Positions 53,364-64,000 are shown, numbered from the stretch's first letter. The stretch is 64,000 nucleotides of DNA from Morchella semilibera (GCA_009192285.1 CM018603.1:4895613-4959612), one strand, 5' to 3'. A program made the numbers and translations. Notes: generated by a model not told the origin, from the sequence alone.

Positions 53364-56300
53364 CAAGGCGAGGAAAAGGATCAGAGGTTGTCACTTGCAA
53401 TGAGTGTCTCACAGGAAGTACATAGAACTCAATTTTCTTATTGCGATTGTCTAGCAAGGGCAAACAGTGGGGATTACCTTCAAAGAATACAGGTTCCTAA
53501 TCTATAACTTGCCAAAATCCTAGAGAGATCGGTTTGTTGCAGCTGGCTCCTAATATCCGGATCATGTAAGAGACAACGGGAAATTGGATGATTGCTGACT
53601 ATCTAGACTTGCTTGGTATGTTCTGTTTTTATATTTCATTGACATAGGAATTATTTATCAATAGGGACTAGACATAATTACACTTCCTTTATCGGACTGC
53701 ACATTCCTGTAGAATTTATTGGTGTTGACGCGCTCTCCTGAAGGTCTTATCAAATAAGGTTTGACCAGAAAAAAGCATAAGCGTACATGGTTCAGGATAG
53801 CTACTGCGGTGAGGTGTGGAGGACATGTGCATGACAGCGGCAGCTAGGAACAACCGCTCTCGAGTACCCAGAGCCTTTTAAAGGACAAGCAACTCGCAGA
53901 GGTCACATCCATCTGAGGAAGAAGCATAGTGTTGTGGAAGGAGAACCCCTAAAAAAACAGGATTGGATCACACCGACGGCAGTAATGCGGCAAAGATAGG
54001 CTATTGGTACTACATTCGTCCTCTAATGCTAGTTTAGCCCGGTACCCGTGGCTCAATCTCGTACGTTGCCTATGGTACACGTAGTTCTATGACTTAGGTG
54101 TAGATGCATGACGTCGTGACAAGGAGCTGTGGCGTGGGCGTGGCCGTAACCCCGCACTTGCAGCGACGTCATGAAAATCGGTCCAATGCTCCTCATATCA
54201 CACACCCCCCGAACCACCTCATCCGCTGTTGTTTAGAGGTTATATTCATCTGGGCCCTTTGTTTGAACTTCCTTCTACCGAGCACCAGAAGATTAACGAT
54301 AGGAGAATATAACGATGCTCGCTGGGAACAGAAGGGGCAAGAGGAGCCGGTTAAGGGCAGGAGGGTGAACAAGTGTTCAGGGGGTTGTGGGCCGGGGGGC
54401 TGCTTGAATAAATTAATTCTTCTTTGAGATAAGATAGGTCAGTTCCAACTGAGTCCGCATTAATACCTATTGTTTCTCGCGTGGACTACCAGGCGCGAGA
54501 AAACGATTCTTTTTCTCTACTGATCTAATCCTATTGTTCTTTCCCGTCTTTCTCTCGTTGGGCATATATTTAATGTCCAATGATTAAGAGATATTTTCAA
54601 TGTTCTGGATTTATCTTTGACCGGCTACGACGGTTACATGCTCTGAACCAAAAGGATGGATGGAATGAATGCTTACAGTGACAAAAGGGCAGTGTCAAGT
54701 TCATGTCCTGAGGACCTTTCTTGTGAGGTATTCGGCTTTCTCCGGTTACGCAAGCACATTACAGGTGGCAAACATAGGCCCCCCCCGATCTGGTAGCTCT
54801 CCCTCAATTCAGGAGATAACTTAAGGTGAAACCAAGGTTGCCTAGAAATTCATCGCTGTTGACATTGCTCTGGCTGATCCGTAGGTAGTACCCACCCACC
54901 GGATACCCGCCAAATGGTTGCCCGTTTCATTGTACAGCGGTGGGTAATAGGTCACCAGACACAAGGCCGCCGGGCTGGTCCTATGTGGGCAGGCTTATAG
55001 CTGGGTGTCCTATAACCTATTATCCGCCACAATGCGGTTTCGCGGATGTCCGTGGATGGGTAGCTAAGGGTGTGATCACTCTATACCGATTCTCCAACCT
55101 TCGATCCAGATCGGGCAAAAACATCCCCCGTCCCCCAAACTCTCAAAGATAATTTGTGAGATAGAAGCCTGCAAGCACCCTTCCGTTCTTTGGGTATGTA
55201 GCTGCCTCCCTAAGATATATCAGAAGTGACAACAAGCCCACTGGTAACCTCAGAATGATCCGATTGCCTTTAGAGGCCAGATCACAATAATATAGAAACA
55301 TCAGGGGATAGCATAAAAAGGATAATGAATTTAACTACAGTATAATCACTCTGTACGGGCGCAACCTCGCGTTAGTTTCGGATGCTTATAGGGAGATATG
55401 ACTCTGGTAAAAAGGAGGTAGACCTAGTTTGGCAACTTAGATCACCCCAACGGATCGACCCAGGGGCCGGCTTTTGCGAGGGGAGTGAATTGATCTCCGG
55501 AAATGCTGGTTGACCAACCTGGTGATGAAGTTCGTTGATACTCGTACTAGCGGAACGGAAAGAAATAACAATCTGAGGTCTTCTGTGTTGCCGTGTAGGT
55601 CTGGCGTTGAGACACATTGTGGCTCCTTTTTGTGTGGGTTCGGCTTTTGTCCGGAATATATGAGACATACCAACCTGTTGCCGATTGTTTTGTTCAGTTT
55701 CATGTTGGCTCCCTTCGCTGGGGCGCCCCTGAGCCTTATAGTACCGGCACCATTCATGACTTGCGCATTAGGTGGGGTCCGTCTATCTGATCAACTACTA
55801 CTTCCACAATGTCGGCTCATTTAGAGCGTGCTTTTGTTACACTTTCTGAGTTCTGAGGGGTTTAGATGGTTGGGGGCTGGACGGGTAATGCATTTATCAT
55901 GACACCTCAAAGGCGGAGCCAGCTGGTTAGACCCTTTCCGCTGAACGAACCCGGCTTGCTTGGAGCTTAGTGCAATGTGAATTCCTGTTGGGCCGGAACG
56001 ACCAGAAGTAGAGCCAAATATTGCTAACAACTGAGCGGCATCAGAGCTTATATCCCTTCCTTATTAAGGACTACATTTGCCTCCGGAACTAGATGAATAC
56101 CCCGTTTGACGCAATTCACTAGTTCCCTCAATCCAATAATGAATTAGTACAGAAACAAAACACATTAGAAAGAAAATGGTACTTACTCGCGCAGATTCCC
56201 TGATCTCGCAGTCCTTAATAATAGTATCGTTGAACCAATCCAAAGTGTCTTCTCTGCCCTCGGGAATTCAGCGCCCTGCTACCAAACCAATGATCCCTTC

Positions 56301-56374
56301 AGTTCGCGGATTGGTAAAAACAAGGCTCTCCTCCTCAGAGACATCCAGTTGATGTTGTTCACTACCGCGTTGAA
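53364..56374. other. Gene-poor stretch
   Basis: No firmly supported gene. Minus 55437-55757 (106 codons, from ATG) is the longest plausible frame but has no recognised relative. Otherwise unremarkable. Confidence 0.35.
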
Positions 56375-56671
56375 ATGGAATACCCTTCGACTTACTGGAA
56401 GGGAATAGATCGCTGTTGTGGCTTTAGGAAATGGTATTCATATATGGCGGGGGACTACCGCCACGTGTATGAGTGCGAATTTGATGAACCGCTGCACCGC
56501 TTCTGCGAGAGCTTCATGGTTGATAAACGGCAGCGTATGCGCTTCCTCATTACGATATCCAATCTGGGGACCGCCCTTCATGTCTGCACGATTCACATGG
56601 CCCATATGCATGTGCTGTCCGTTATATTGACGAATGTGAATAGTATCATCATATTCCCTGCTCTTTACTGA
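56375..56671 (+). CDS. Possible small ORF, 98 residues
   Basis: ATG-initiated frame with balanced, protein-like composition and many aromatic residues (RKWYSYMAGDYRHVYECEFD, then FCESFMVDKRQRMRF). No family, signal peptide or splice partner recognised. It ends ~160 bp before the SINE-like element and could be a degraded fragment. Confidence 0.25.
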   Translation: MEYPSTYWKGIDRCCGFRKWYSYMAGDYRHVYECEFDEPLHRFCESFMVDKRQRMRFLITISNLGTALHVCTIHMAHMHVLSVILTNVNSIIIFPALY

Positions 56672-56834
56672 CATCCTAGTCTAGTAAGCACGCGAAGTCA
56701 GTGAACGGCATCTTATTCAAGGTTCTCAATAGTACGTATCAGTCGGGTTTTGATGCGGTGTCGTACCCACTGCTATGTGCTCAGGTAATTGTCGGACTGC
56801 GTGATTTTGCAGACTCCCTATCGCACCAACTATA

Positions 56835-57295
56835 CTAGGGGTTACCGTCTCGCGACCGCAAGTTGTATAAGTTTTAACCCTATAGCTCTCTCTATGGTAG
56901 GTACATACATGTATACAGGTACTCTAGTTATGGGGCCTTCGCCCCCCCCCCCCCAACTCCCATTCCTGCCAGTTCGATATTTCATATGGCGGCCTTCGCT
57001 CCCCCCAATTACAGCTATTTTGACCTTTCAATGCCCTGTGATGCAATTCAGTTGACGGTTTTGATGCGTTGCCAAGGATCTTTCCACAAATGAAGGGCTC
57101 ATAAACTACAGCGGCACAAGTGAAAACATCGTGGCGTGGCCTAGTGGTAATACACTGGGCTTCGTCATATGACCACGACAGGTTCAAACCCTGGTGGGAG
57201 CAGTGATGAGAAAGCCCAATATGGTAGCGACGCTCTTGAGGGATGAGTACTTCTTCACGTAAGTCTTTTGTTGCCGGCCTTTTTATCATTTAATT
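56835..57295 (+). repeat. tRNA-cored SINE-like repeat, copy 2
   Basis: Same element as 36324-36739, opposite orientation. Order: CTAGGGGTTACCGTCTCGCG, a TACATACATGTATA segment, a GGCCTTCG-C12 hairpin (56936-56954), the words CAATGCCCTGTGATGCAATTC and GGGCTCATAAACTACAGCGG, the tRNA-like core (A box 57137-57148, B box 57181-57191), and a tail GTAAGTCTTTTGTTGCCGGC then T5-ATCATTTAATTA. The core is nearly identical between the two copies, including a palindromic GTCATATGAC where an anticodon arm would be. Confidence 0.87.
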
Positions 57296-57338
57296 ATTTT
57301 TTTAGCCTTGTATTGCTCGGCGGATGATGTGCCAGAGA

Positions 57339-57447
57339 CTAGGGGTTACTACCTCGTGACCGCGAGTTGTGTAAGTTTTAGTCCTCTCCCTAAGGTACGT
57401 ACTACTAGGGGTTATCACCTTGCGACCGGGAGTTGTAGGTGCTTCTC
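57339..57447 (+). repeat. Two partial copies of the SINE-like 5' end
   Basis: CTAGGGGTTACTACCTCGTG (57339) and CTAGGGGTTATCACCTTGCG (57415) each repeat the first ~45 bp of the element at 56835, so three such heads lie within 600 bp. Confidence 0.8.
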
Positions 57448-58750
57448 TACTTTGAAGTATGGATATCAACTTTTCTTTGGGATCTAGTACGGCTGTTATT
57501 GGGGGCTACGCTTCCCTCCCCCCGGGGCCCCTATGCATTCTTCCTCTATATATGTTCCTTCATTTTATACCTTTGGGTAGAGTTTCGGTATTCTCATGTG
57601 TCGCTCGTGAGTCAAATACCCCAGCCGTGCCCGACCAACCATATTACAGAAACCTTCAAAACGGAGGTAATAGACCTTTTAAGCCAACAGTAAAAAAAGA
57701 TCGGCAAATAAAGAGATCAGCATCTACCAGCCGGAGTTGGTAGGTATGATATTTCCTATGCCACCCACAGAGGCCACTATCATGGTATCAAAAGTACAAC
57801 TATGCGAGCATGGTTATTGACCGCGTTTACTTGATCATAGCAACCTAGTATGGCAGGTAGAGGATTATCGTTTCTTTCGCCGATCTTTTTTTTCTGCAAA
57901 CGGCGGTGGCTTAAACGGTCTAATCCAGTACATAATAGATATAATATATCATCCTGTGATCGAGTGATATCTTATGTCCCCGAAACCCTTTTTTTTTCCC
58001 TTCTTTTAATTCATGGATTGCATAGGTCTAGGTTAGAAAAAGCAAATGAAGGTCTGACTGTTCGCCAAGTCCTAGCGCATGATATCCATGATATAATCGA
58101 TACGGGTAAAATCCATATCCTACCTACTATTACCTATAAAGGATCATCATATCGAACCCTATCCAATCTATCAACAGCAAATATATCGATTCGTATCACA
58201 ATACCGGACTACCACCGAGAACCCTGCTCTTATTAAAGGCAAGCTACCGCAGTCCCATGTGGGCTGAGACCGTCTCGCTATCACTGGGGTTCTAGCAGAG
58301 TTCAGGTATTGATTTGAAGAGTGGGAGTCAGATTTGGTCCTAGGGAGGACACAGGACCGCTAGCCCCGCCCCCATTAGCATCATGTGGGCAAGCTAGAAT
58401 CACCTTTTCACCTGCGCTGGGCTCGTGGTCCTTGGTCCGTGCTGCCGCGGTGCGCCCCCCGGGGGTGGGTTTACGTATCTGAACTTTATAATATTGTAGA
58501 CTGGATTGTGTTTACTTGGGTAGATGGAGGAATATAGAGTGCAGGCGGGTGGGGTTTAGGTATAGGTGGGGGAAGCTGCGTCCAGGCGTACGGTCTGCAC
58601 TACTCAAACTATCATAGTAAATCTAGGTTATCCAGGTTATATATCACCCCAAAGGACACAGGTTAAACACTTCACAGCGCGCAAGTTTCCACAATTAAAG
58701 CGACCACGCGGTCAAAAAGCACTTTTTTTTCTACCACCCTACGTACAAGC
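57448..58750. other. Intergenic, no firmly supported gene
   Basis: The plus frame 57850-58236 (128 codons) runs through T-runs, is AT-rich and has no recognised relative. Nothing else is seen. Confidence 0.35.
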
Positions 58751-59146
58751 TCACCTGCCCCCCTTCGCACGCCTCCTCTCGAGCCTCCTCTCCTCGCGGA
58801 ACTGCAAATCCTTCCACCTGCGCTCCAACCTCACCAAGCAGTCCAACAACCCACGGACCACCGCCTGCTGCTCCTCCTCGAGATTAACGACACGCATGGT
58901 CTCCGCCCAGGCCTCCAAGGCCACCCCGTTCTCGAACGTCCCGTCGCTGATGTCGTAGTCCCTGCTGCGTAGGAGCCCGTGGCGGAGTGCCCACACGTGT
59001 GCCTGCGCGTGCATGAGGTTGGCCTCGTAGAGGGTGATCTCGTGCTTGATGGCTGCGATCTTGGCCGCGATGTCGGGTGCGAAGTGGCTCGGGGTGAAGC
59101 ACGCGGGAAGGAGGTGGCGCAGGGCGGTGATGAGGGGGTTGGGCAT
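58751..59146 (-). CDS. GYD-family small helical protein, 131 residues
   Basis: Starts ATGCCCAACCCC at 59146 after a C/A-rich leader. A first long helix (about 28-66) starts KIAAIKHEITLYEANL and ends HVWALRHGLLRSRDYDI, which matches W-x3-[RG]-[RH]-x-L-x3-[GD]-YD-[LI] of the 60277 and 62201 proteins. A second helix (about 75-131) starts with an acidic stretch (EAWAETMRVVNLEEEQQ) and ends very basic (FREERRLERRRAKGG). No membrane segment or signal peptide. First of three paralogues on the same strand within 4.1 kb. Function unknown; helical hairpin and oligomerisation are inference from heptad-like spacing. Confidence 0.72.
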   Translation of the reverse strand: MPNPLITALRHLLPACFTPSHFAPDIAAKIAAIKHEITLYEANLMHAQAHVWALRHGLLRSRDYDISDGTFENGVALEAWAETMRVVNLEEEQQAVVRGLLDCLVRLERRWKDLQFREERRLERRRAKGGR

Positions 59147-60276
59147 CGTGGGAGTCGGGATTTGAAGGGTCTTGGTGGTGATGGGGGTGGGATGTGAGAT
59201 CTCGTGGTTTGATTATGTGTGTGTGGTTGTTTGTGGTGATGGGTCACCGGTTCTCACTCGGGGCGTTGTTAAGCTAGGAACCGAGTTAGCCAATTGTTGA
59301 GAGGTGCCATACATAACACGCTTTACTCTACACCCGTGTAAACACAAGTACATGTAGTTTTGGCTGTGTTTGACCGTCATAACCTTTATCCCATCACCCG
59401 TAGCCCTCGCAAGTGGCTGGTAGTGCCTGGTTCTCAACCGTATATTCTCAGAATGACCTCAGGTTTCATCAACATGATTTTTGATGCGCGGAGCCCAGAC
59501 TTGTATCGTTTCATGGGCGGTAATTTGCCGGAGAGGGCTGTATTCAAAGGGTCTAAACTAAGGTACGAGCCATGGGATACCCTAGAAATCAAACCAGCCA
59601 CAGGCGTGCGGTGCCCGTCCAAAACGTTGCCTGCATGGCGCTGAGCAGCAAGATTCTTCAGACATGGATAAAGGGTATCCTCTTTTTGCGTTTCCCTAGG
59701 GGCCCTCTCTGCTCGGAATCCTGAGCTGTAGGCCTCGCTGTGGTAGGCGGGGTCGGGAGTGTCCGTAGCAGCGGGGTGGTGGGAACAGTCTTTTGAGGGA
59801 TTCGTGCATGTTCAACTTGTAATTGGGTATAATAATGATACCGCCAGACACGCAGTAGGATACTGGATTATGATACTGTGTGTTTTAGGTGAGTAGCCGA
59901 CGCGGGTATTTATTAAGTTCTAATTACAATCTACAGATCCCCAGTTTCTGCCACGATCAACACAAGAACACAGCCTCGTGAAGTGTGGGCTCGAACGGTA
60001 ACCATACCAAAGGGGGTATATAACGAGTTAAATATCATGAATATATATAACTGCCGCGGCCATCGGTGTTCTGGGCAAAGAATGGGCCACCAGTTCATGC
60101 ACTGGTGTTTTCTCCAGCATAGTGATCAAGCATCCAGTCGAGTAGTCAAGTTTCAAACCCAAAAATCACAAATGCAAAAAAAAAGAAAAAGAAAAGGAAG
60201 GTCACGAAGCACATAAGAACGAACTCATCTACGAACACTACACCCATTTATTTTTCCGCCTCCCCTCCGCCACTAT
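59147..60276. other. Spacer between two GYD paralogues
   Basis: Plus frame 59360-59644 looks fairly protein-like (SPDLYRFMGGNLPERAVFKG) but has no good ATG; it may be a gene fragment. Otherwise nothing. Confidence 0.35.
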
Positions 60277-60591
60277 CTACTCTCTCCGTCTCCTCTCCTC
60301 CTCCCCCCACACCTCATCCTTCAGCCACCCATCCAACAAGCGCAACTCAGCGCGGACCTCCACCAGCGCATCCTCGCGACACATGAGGTCGTTCAAGAGG
60401 CGCACGACGGTGCCCGTGTTGCTCCTAGCGCGGCCCATGCGCTTCTCGCGAAGGTCGTAGCCGCGCGCGGCGAGCTTGCGCCCGATGGCCCAGAGCGCCA
60501 TGATGATTGTGCCGAGCTCGTGCTCCGAGTCGCGCAGCTGGAGTTTGAGGGTTGCGATGCGCGCGGCGGGGGTGGTGATTGTCGTCGACAT
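60277..60591 (-). CDS. GYD-family small helical protein, 104 residues
   Basis: Starts ATGTCGACGACA at 60591; the leader (60592-60730) is almost free of G on the coding strand. Helix 1 (about 10-50): RIATLKLQLRDSEHELGTII and on to ALWAIGRKLAARGYDLREKR, holding the family motif. Helix 2 (about 58-104): VVRLLNDLMCREDALVEVRA and on to LLDGWLKDEVWGEEERRRRE. The shortest and most compact member, essentially only the two helices, so it defines the minimal unit of the family. A TATA-like TATATAAT lies about 145 bp upstream. No catalytic motif or localisation signal visible. Confidence 0.74.
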   Translation of the reverse strand: MSTTITTPAARIATLKLQLRDSEHELGTIIMALWAIGRKLAARGYDLREKRMGRARSNTGTVVRLLNDLMCREDALVEVRAELRLLDGWLKDEVWGEEERRRRE

Positions 60592-60733
60592 TGTGCGGCT
60601 TGTGGTTGCGTTACGTTCGGGGCCCTGTGGGTTTTGGTGGTGGTTTTGAACGAACGGGGGTTGGTGGTTTTGGGAGGCTGGGGCTTGGTGGTTTGGTTGT
60701 TTGGGATGGCCTGTGGGCGCGGAGGGGGGGGGG

Positions 60734-60742
60734 ATTATATAG
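60734..60742 (-). promoter_or_regulatory. TATA-box-like element of the 60277 gene
   Basis: CTATATAAT on the minus strand, separated by a C11 run and a C/A-rich leader of about 140 nt from the ATG at 60591. Confidence 0.45.
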
Positions 60743-62200
60743 TATTAGGGTAGTGTGGAAGTCACATAGAACCGATGGTGTGTAGATTAGGGCTGAATTG
60801 TTATCGCCCATCAGATAGCATAGTATAATATCATGCCATCACCTCCCTCCGAAATGCAAGGCGGAACCGGCTACCAATCTGTGTACATCTCGTATTTCAA
60901 AAAAACTTACTGGGTTGAAATTCGTACCGTTTCTCCTATAGCATGGTTGCCAGCGCGATTGGTGCGGCTCTTAATTCCACGCTAAGTATGTCGGGGTGGC
61001 CTCTTGACGACACCACATCAGTCGCGGGAAAGCGAAATCCTATACATAGCAAAGATTCAACACTTCTGTCAACAAATGCGTTCTGCGCAACCCCCGTCAG
61101 CCATACCCCTCTTCTTAGCAATTCTATCGAAGGCAGTAAACGCCTCCCCCTCCTCCTCGGTGGATTTGGCGTACGTACACACAGACTGTCCCCTGGGGGT
61201 CCTCTCTACTCGCCATATACCATATATATGATACAGGGACAGTCCCAGGGCTAGCGTTACTTACTGCCATAGGCCACTCGAGCTCAACCCTATCGGTGGG
61301 CAGCAACATTTATATAGGTATTGCTGGACACTGCATTCCGGACCAAGAAAGCTGACCCATCGGCTATGTTTATCCTCCACCGGGAGATAGTTTCCTTATT
61401 TGGATTGATTAATTCTTCTTTTGTTTTCCTTACCTGATGATTATTGGTCTATCTTCTTTGTTTCATCCAGCTATAGAAATAGGGGCTTTACCAATAATCA
61501 ATTCGCTACTCTTTTTAGTAACCATATTCCCTGTGAAGGAAGTCCAAATCTCAACATCAATAAATCTTACATGGCTTACAGCATCTAAATTTACAATATT
61601 AATTTCTCGTGGGCCCAAAGCGGGCCCCATAACGCCAGCCCGGCCCAGATAGCCCATGCTTCATGGTTGGGCCTACAAATATGGCCCATCGACACCCCTG
61701 GATGGTCCTTTATCTGCCTGAAACAGTCGTGCATGGGTTATGGTTTTTGCACAAATACTTTAGTGGCAGACATGCACGGAGTGTGCAGTATAAAACCTCA
61801 GTTCGGTATAGCCTAACTAGGGCGATCATGGTTCTAATTAGTATTCCTTTATTTATAACCTCCCCAGCCGCGCACTGCTGTCAAATTTAGATTCTTCCTA
61901 TGAGACCCCGAGAGAATGGAGGGGTTTATGAATCTCATTTTTAAATCTATATCCCGTCAAGGGAGGGATCAGGGTGCTGGGCTACATGGCATGGTAACTG
62001 AGAGACATAGGAACGCATCATATATGGCACGGGAGTATCACTGGATAATATATGGTAACGTTTTAGAGTGTCATGGGAATTGCCTAAATTTATTTTATTT
62101 TATCTATTGACGTTAGAAATAGGAAACTTAGCAAAACCAGGGACATTCAACAAACCTTTAATTCTCTTCCACCGGCGTCATTCCCACGAAACGCCAGCGC
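60743..62200. other. Spacer between two GYD paralogues
   Basis: No supported gene. GGGCCCAAAGCGGGCCC near 61611 is a short palindrome. AT-rich in 61380-61600 and 62085-62115. Confidence 0.35.
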
Positions 62201-62823
62201 TCACAAACCGGAGCTTCTCTCCAACCCCACCCTCCCCTCCCTCTCGAGCCTCTCCACCTGAGAGAGCTCCACGTCCTTCCGGCCCTTATCGTTTCGGCTC
62301 AAGTCCCAGAGCACCTCCTGGCGGAGATACTCAGCGAGCTCCAAGGCGCCTAGGAGCGCCCTTACGGCGGGCGAGATCTCAGCTACGCCGTACATGCACT
62401 GGTTGATGAGGTCGTAGCCGTGCAGGGCGAGCCTGTGGCGGGTGGTCCAGACGCTCAGAAGGGTGATGTTGAGCTCGCGCTCATGCTCCCGGTTCCTGCG
62501 CCTGTAGCTTGCGATCAAGGCGGCGGTGGAGGCGGCGTGGGCGTTGGCGCTGGGGGGAGCAGCCAGGAGAAGGGGGTCGATTAGGGCGTCGGGGGTGGCA
62601 GTGCTGCTGTCCCCAACAGCACCCGCGGTAGCGACGACGCCAGTAAGGGCAGAGCTGGTCGATGCTGGGGTGGGTCAGTGTCAGCGGCGGTGGTACTGGT
62701 GCCACGGTTACCTATAGGGTCCTCACCTGCAATGGTCATCGCAACTGGGTCACCAGCATCATCTGGGGTATCTTGGACGGCGGTGGTAGGAGCAATCGTC
62801 GCGATGGGGGCAGTGTTCGACAT
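62201..62823 (-). CDS. GYD-family helical protein with Ala/Thr-rich N-terminus, one intron
   Basis: Two exons (62823-62727 and 62664-62201) joined across a 62-nt intron (GTGAGG...GCTGAC...CCCCAG) give 186 residues. Residues 1-80 are Ala/Thr/Ser/Pro-rich and look disordered. Residues ~82-125 are helix 1: LIASYRRRNREHERELNITL and on to SVWTTRHRLALHGYDLINQC, matching the family motif of 58751 and 60277. Helix 2 (about 130-180) includes VRALLGALELAEYLRQEVLW and ends SQVERLEREGRVGLERSSGL. The start MSNT resembles MSTT of the 60277 protein and the leader is C/A-rich. Without the intron the N-terminus would be out of frame. Third of three tandem paralogues; function unknown. Confidence 0.76.
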
Positions 62824-64000
62824 GATTTCGGTGTTTGGTTTGAGGTGCGCTTGGTGTGAGAGGTTGGAGGAGGTGGGTTAGGAGGTCCCTTTGGAAGAGG
62901 CAATGGACACTCAGCGTGTCGTTCGGGTGCTTTGGGCCTAGAAGCGTTAGTGGATAGAGCAGATCCCGCTCGGGCATGACGTAAACTCCCAAATACCTTT
63001 GGCCATATGGCGGTAACCGTTCCGGTGCCAAAACAAGGTTTCGGGGGAGGAAAAAGGGTTGTACGCATACCCTTGAAGAACAGAGCGGGCCGGCCTGGCA
63101 AGAGTCATCTTATTAGGCGCTGCAATACCACGCAGTATTAGGGTCTGCGGTATGTCGGGAATGCCCTATATCAAATCTATGTTAGCTCTTCGTATATTCT
63201 TCTTGGTGATTCCTCATGATCAGATCTTTACCGGCCGGCGTTCCCAGCTTCTTCTCTCCAGCTCACCCGCCCCCTATCGGTTCCCTTGAGATCCCCAAGC
63301 TTCCCGAGGCGATCCAGAGAGCGGCCAAGGCCAGCTGAGTGGACTTTGCAGGGCTGTGGAATATATATGGCACTGTCATATATATTCCAAGCTACAACCC
63401 CATAATCCGGACTATAGCCGGTGGTCCTGGCACCATATTCCGTAGCCAGTCCCGGCACCTGCCCTGGAGCGACAGAGCGCGGTGGTCTTGCGTAGGCATC
63501 TTGGGCTGCTAGGGGTTCCGGGTATAACCCGTATTATAGGGCGCTAGGTTGGCACCGCTGTGCAGATATCCATATGTAGATATCTGTGATCGCAGCCTGG
63601 CCACGGCGAGCACGGGTTGGGCCTGAGGCGGCGGTTGGTGGAATCAGGGAGATTGGTGTAGTGCGTTCCACCATAGTGGTTTGAGAAGTGGTAAGCTTCG
63701 TAGTGGTGGTTGCGTGTGCTATGTCGTGCGGCTCTTCGGAGGTCTCCGGGCCTGGGCGAGTGTTGCTAGAACTCAACGAATTTGATTCGGATGAAAGATT
63801 AGTCTATATACATGTATGCATGCGACAGGAATAAAGACTCCAAGGTAAATGCTAATTGCCAAATGGTAGTCATCGGCGGTAGAGCAGGAGCATAGGGGTG
63901 TTTGAGGTTCATGCTAGGACATAACACTATATATATATCTTGTAAGATTTGTATTCCTGACGTTGTATATGTAGAGTTTTAATAATCTCTCCAGTGGGAA
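62824..64000. other. Right end of window, no firmly supported gene
   Basis: Minus frames 63228-63458 and 63534-63776 (the latter Thr/Ser-rich, with ATTTTKLTTSQTTMVERTT) may be exons of a gene, but neither begins with a credible ATG and no join was found. GATATCCATATGTAGATATC at 63567-63586 is a near-palindrome. Confidence 0.35.

Noticed and set aside
55372-55824. Overlapping ORFs on both strands (about 100 codons each)
   Set aside because: No start context, splice partner or family; both strands open equally, which suggests composition effects.
60520-60753. Plus-strand Gly/Val-rich ORF
   Set aside because: Antisense to the G-depleted leader of the 60277 gene; it arises from strand asymmetry.
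61437-61652. Possible mitochondrial DNA insertion suggested by an AT-rich, hydrophobic frame
   Set aside because: No mitochondrial protein motif is recognisable and composition returns to normal within 200 bp.
1-64000. CRISPR arrays, bacterial operons, rRNA genes, reverse transcriptase or transposase genes
   Set aside because: None was seen. The window is eukaryotic and I found no frame with RT, integrase, DDE transposase or helicase motifs.

Overview
This window looks like nuclear DNA of a filamentous ascomycete. The genes carry short spliceosomal introns (about 48-85 nt, GT...AG, with CTRAY-type branch sites such as CTAAC, CTGAC or ATTAAC just before the acceptor), the tRNA genes are eukaryotic with introns after anticodon position 37, and the one confidently named protein is a LaeA-like methyltransferase, a family that is greatly expanded in filamentous ascomycetes. 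The low gene density, many dispersed short repeats and lineage-restricted small proteins would suit a Pezizomycete such as a truffle relative, but that is inference; nothing here fixes the genus. All splice models below were assembled by hand from reading frame and splice signals.

Layout. 1-3.3 kb: no supported gene. 3.4-4.9 kb: five-exon LaeA-like methyltransferase on the minus strand. 5.6-6.4 kb: one intact tRNA-Pro(TGG) among tRNA fragments. 8.4-14.7 kb: three plus-strand genes for small, strongly helical proteins. 16.0-17.3 kb: a CxxC/CCHC-finger protein (minus). 18.4 kb: a small Cys-containing ORF. 19.5-21.1 kb: an AAACCGG-rich repeat array next to a gene with a C-terminal six-cysteine, Zn2Cys6-like cluster; a frameshifted paralogue lies at 24.2-24.9 kb and a C-terminally truncated paralogue at 37.5-38.2 kb. 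27.7-28.2 kb: secreted or GPI-anchored-type glycoprotein. 30.8-31.3 kb: second CxxC/CCHC-finger protein. 33.4-35.7 kb: a nine-exon gene whose introns are all phase 1 and whose internal exons are all multiples of three. 42.1 kb: small secreted-protein gene broken by a 5-bp duplication. 45.4-45.7 kb: tRNA-Glu(CTC) and a decayed tRNA-Pro(AGG). 48.7-50.4 kb: three-exon Gln/Pro-rich, probably nuclear protein. 52.8-53.3 kb: gene with a C-terminal copy of the motif found at the N-termini of the 20/24/37-kb family. 58.7-62.8 kb: three same-strand paralogues sharing a W-x3-R-x-L...GYD motif.

The most interesting content is several families that look undescribed: (i) short helical-hairpin proteins with a W...R.L...GYD signature, in two clusters; (ii) proteins combining a short F-x-[IVF]-P...[YA]-x-R motif domain with a non-canonical, C-terminal six-Cys cluster, with intact, frameshifted and truncated copies side by side; (iii) the symmetric-exon modular gene. 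Together with tRNA-cored SINE-like repeats and a second three-copy dispersed repeat, the window reads as a repeat-rich, fast-turnover accessory region, not a conserved housekeeping block. Apart from the tRNAs and the methyltransferase, I cannot assign biochemical functions.
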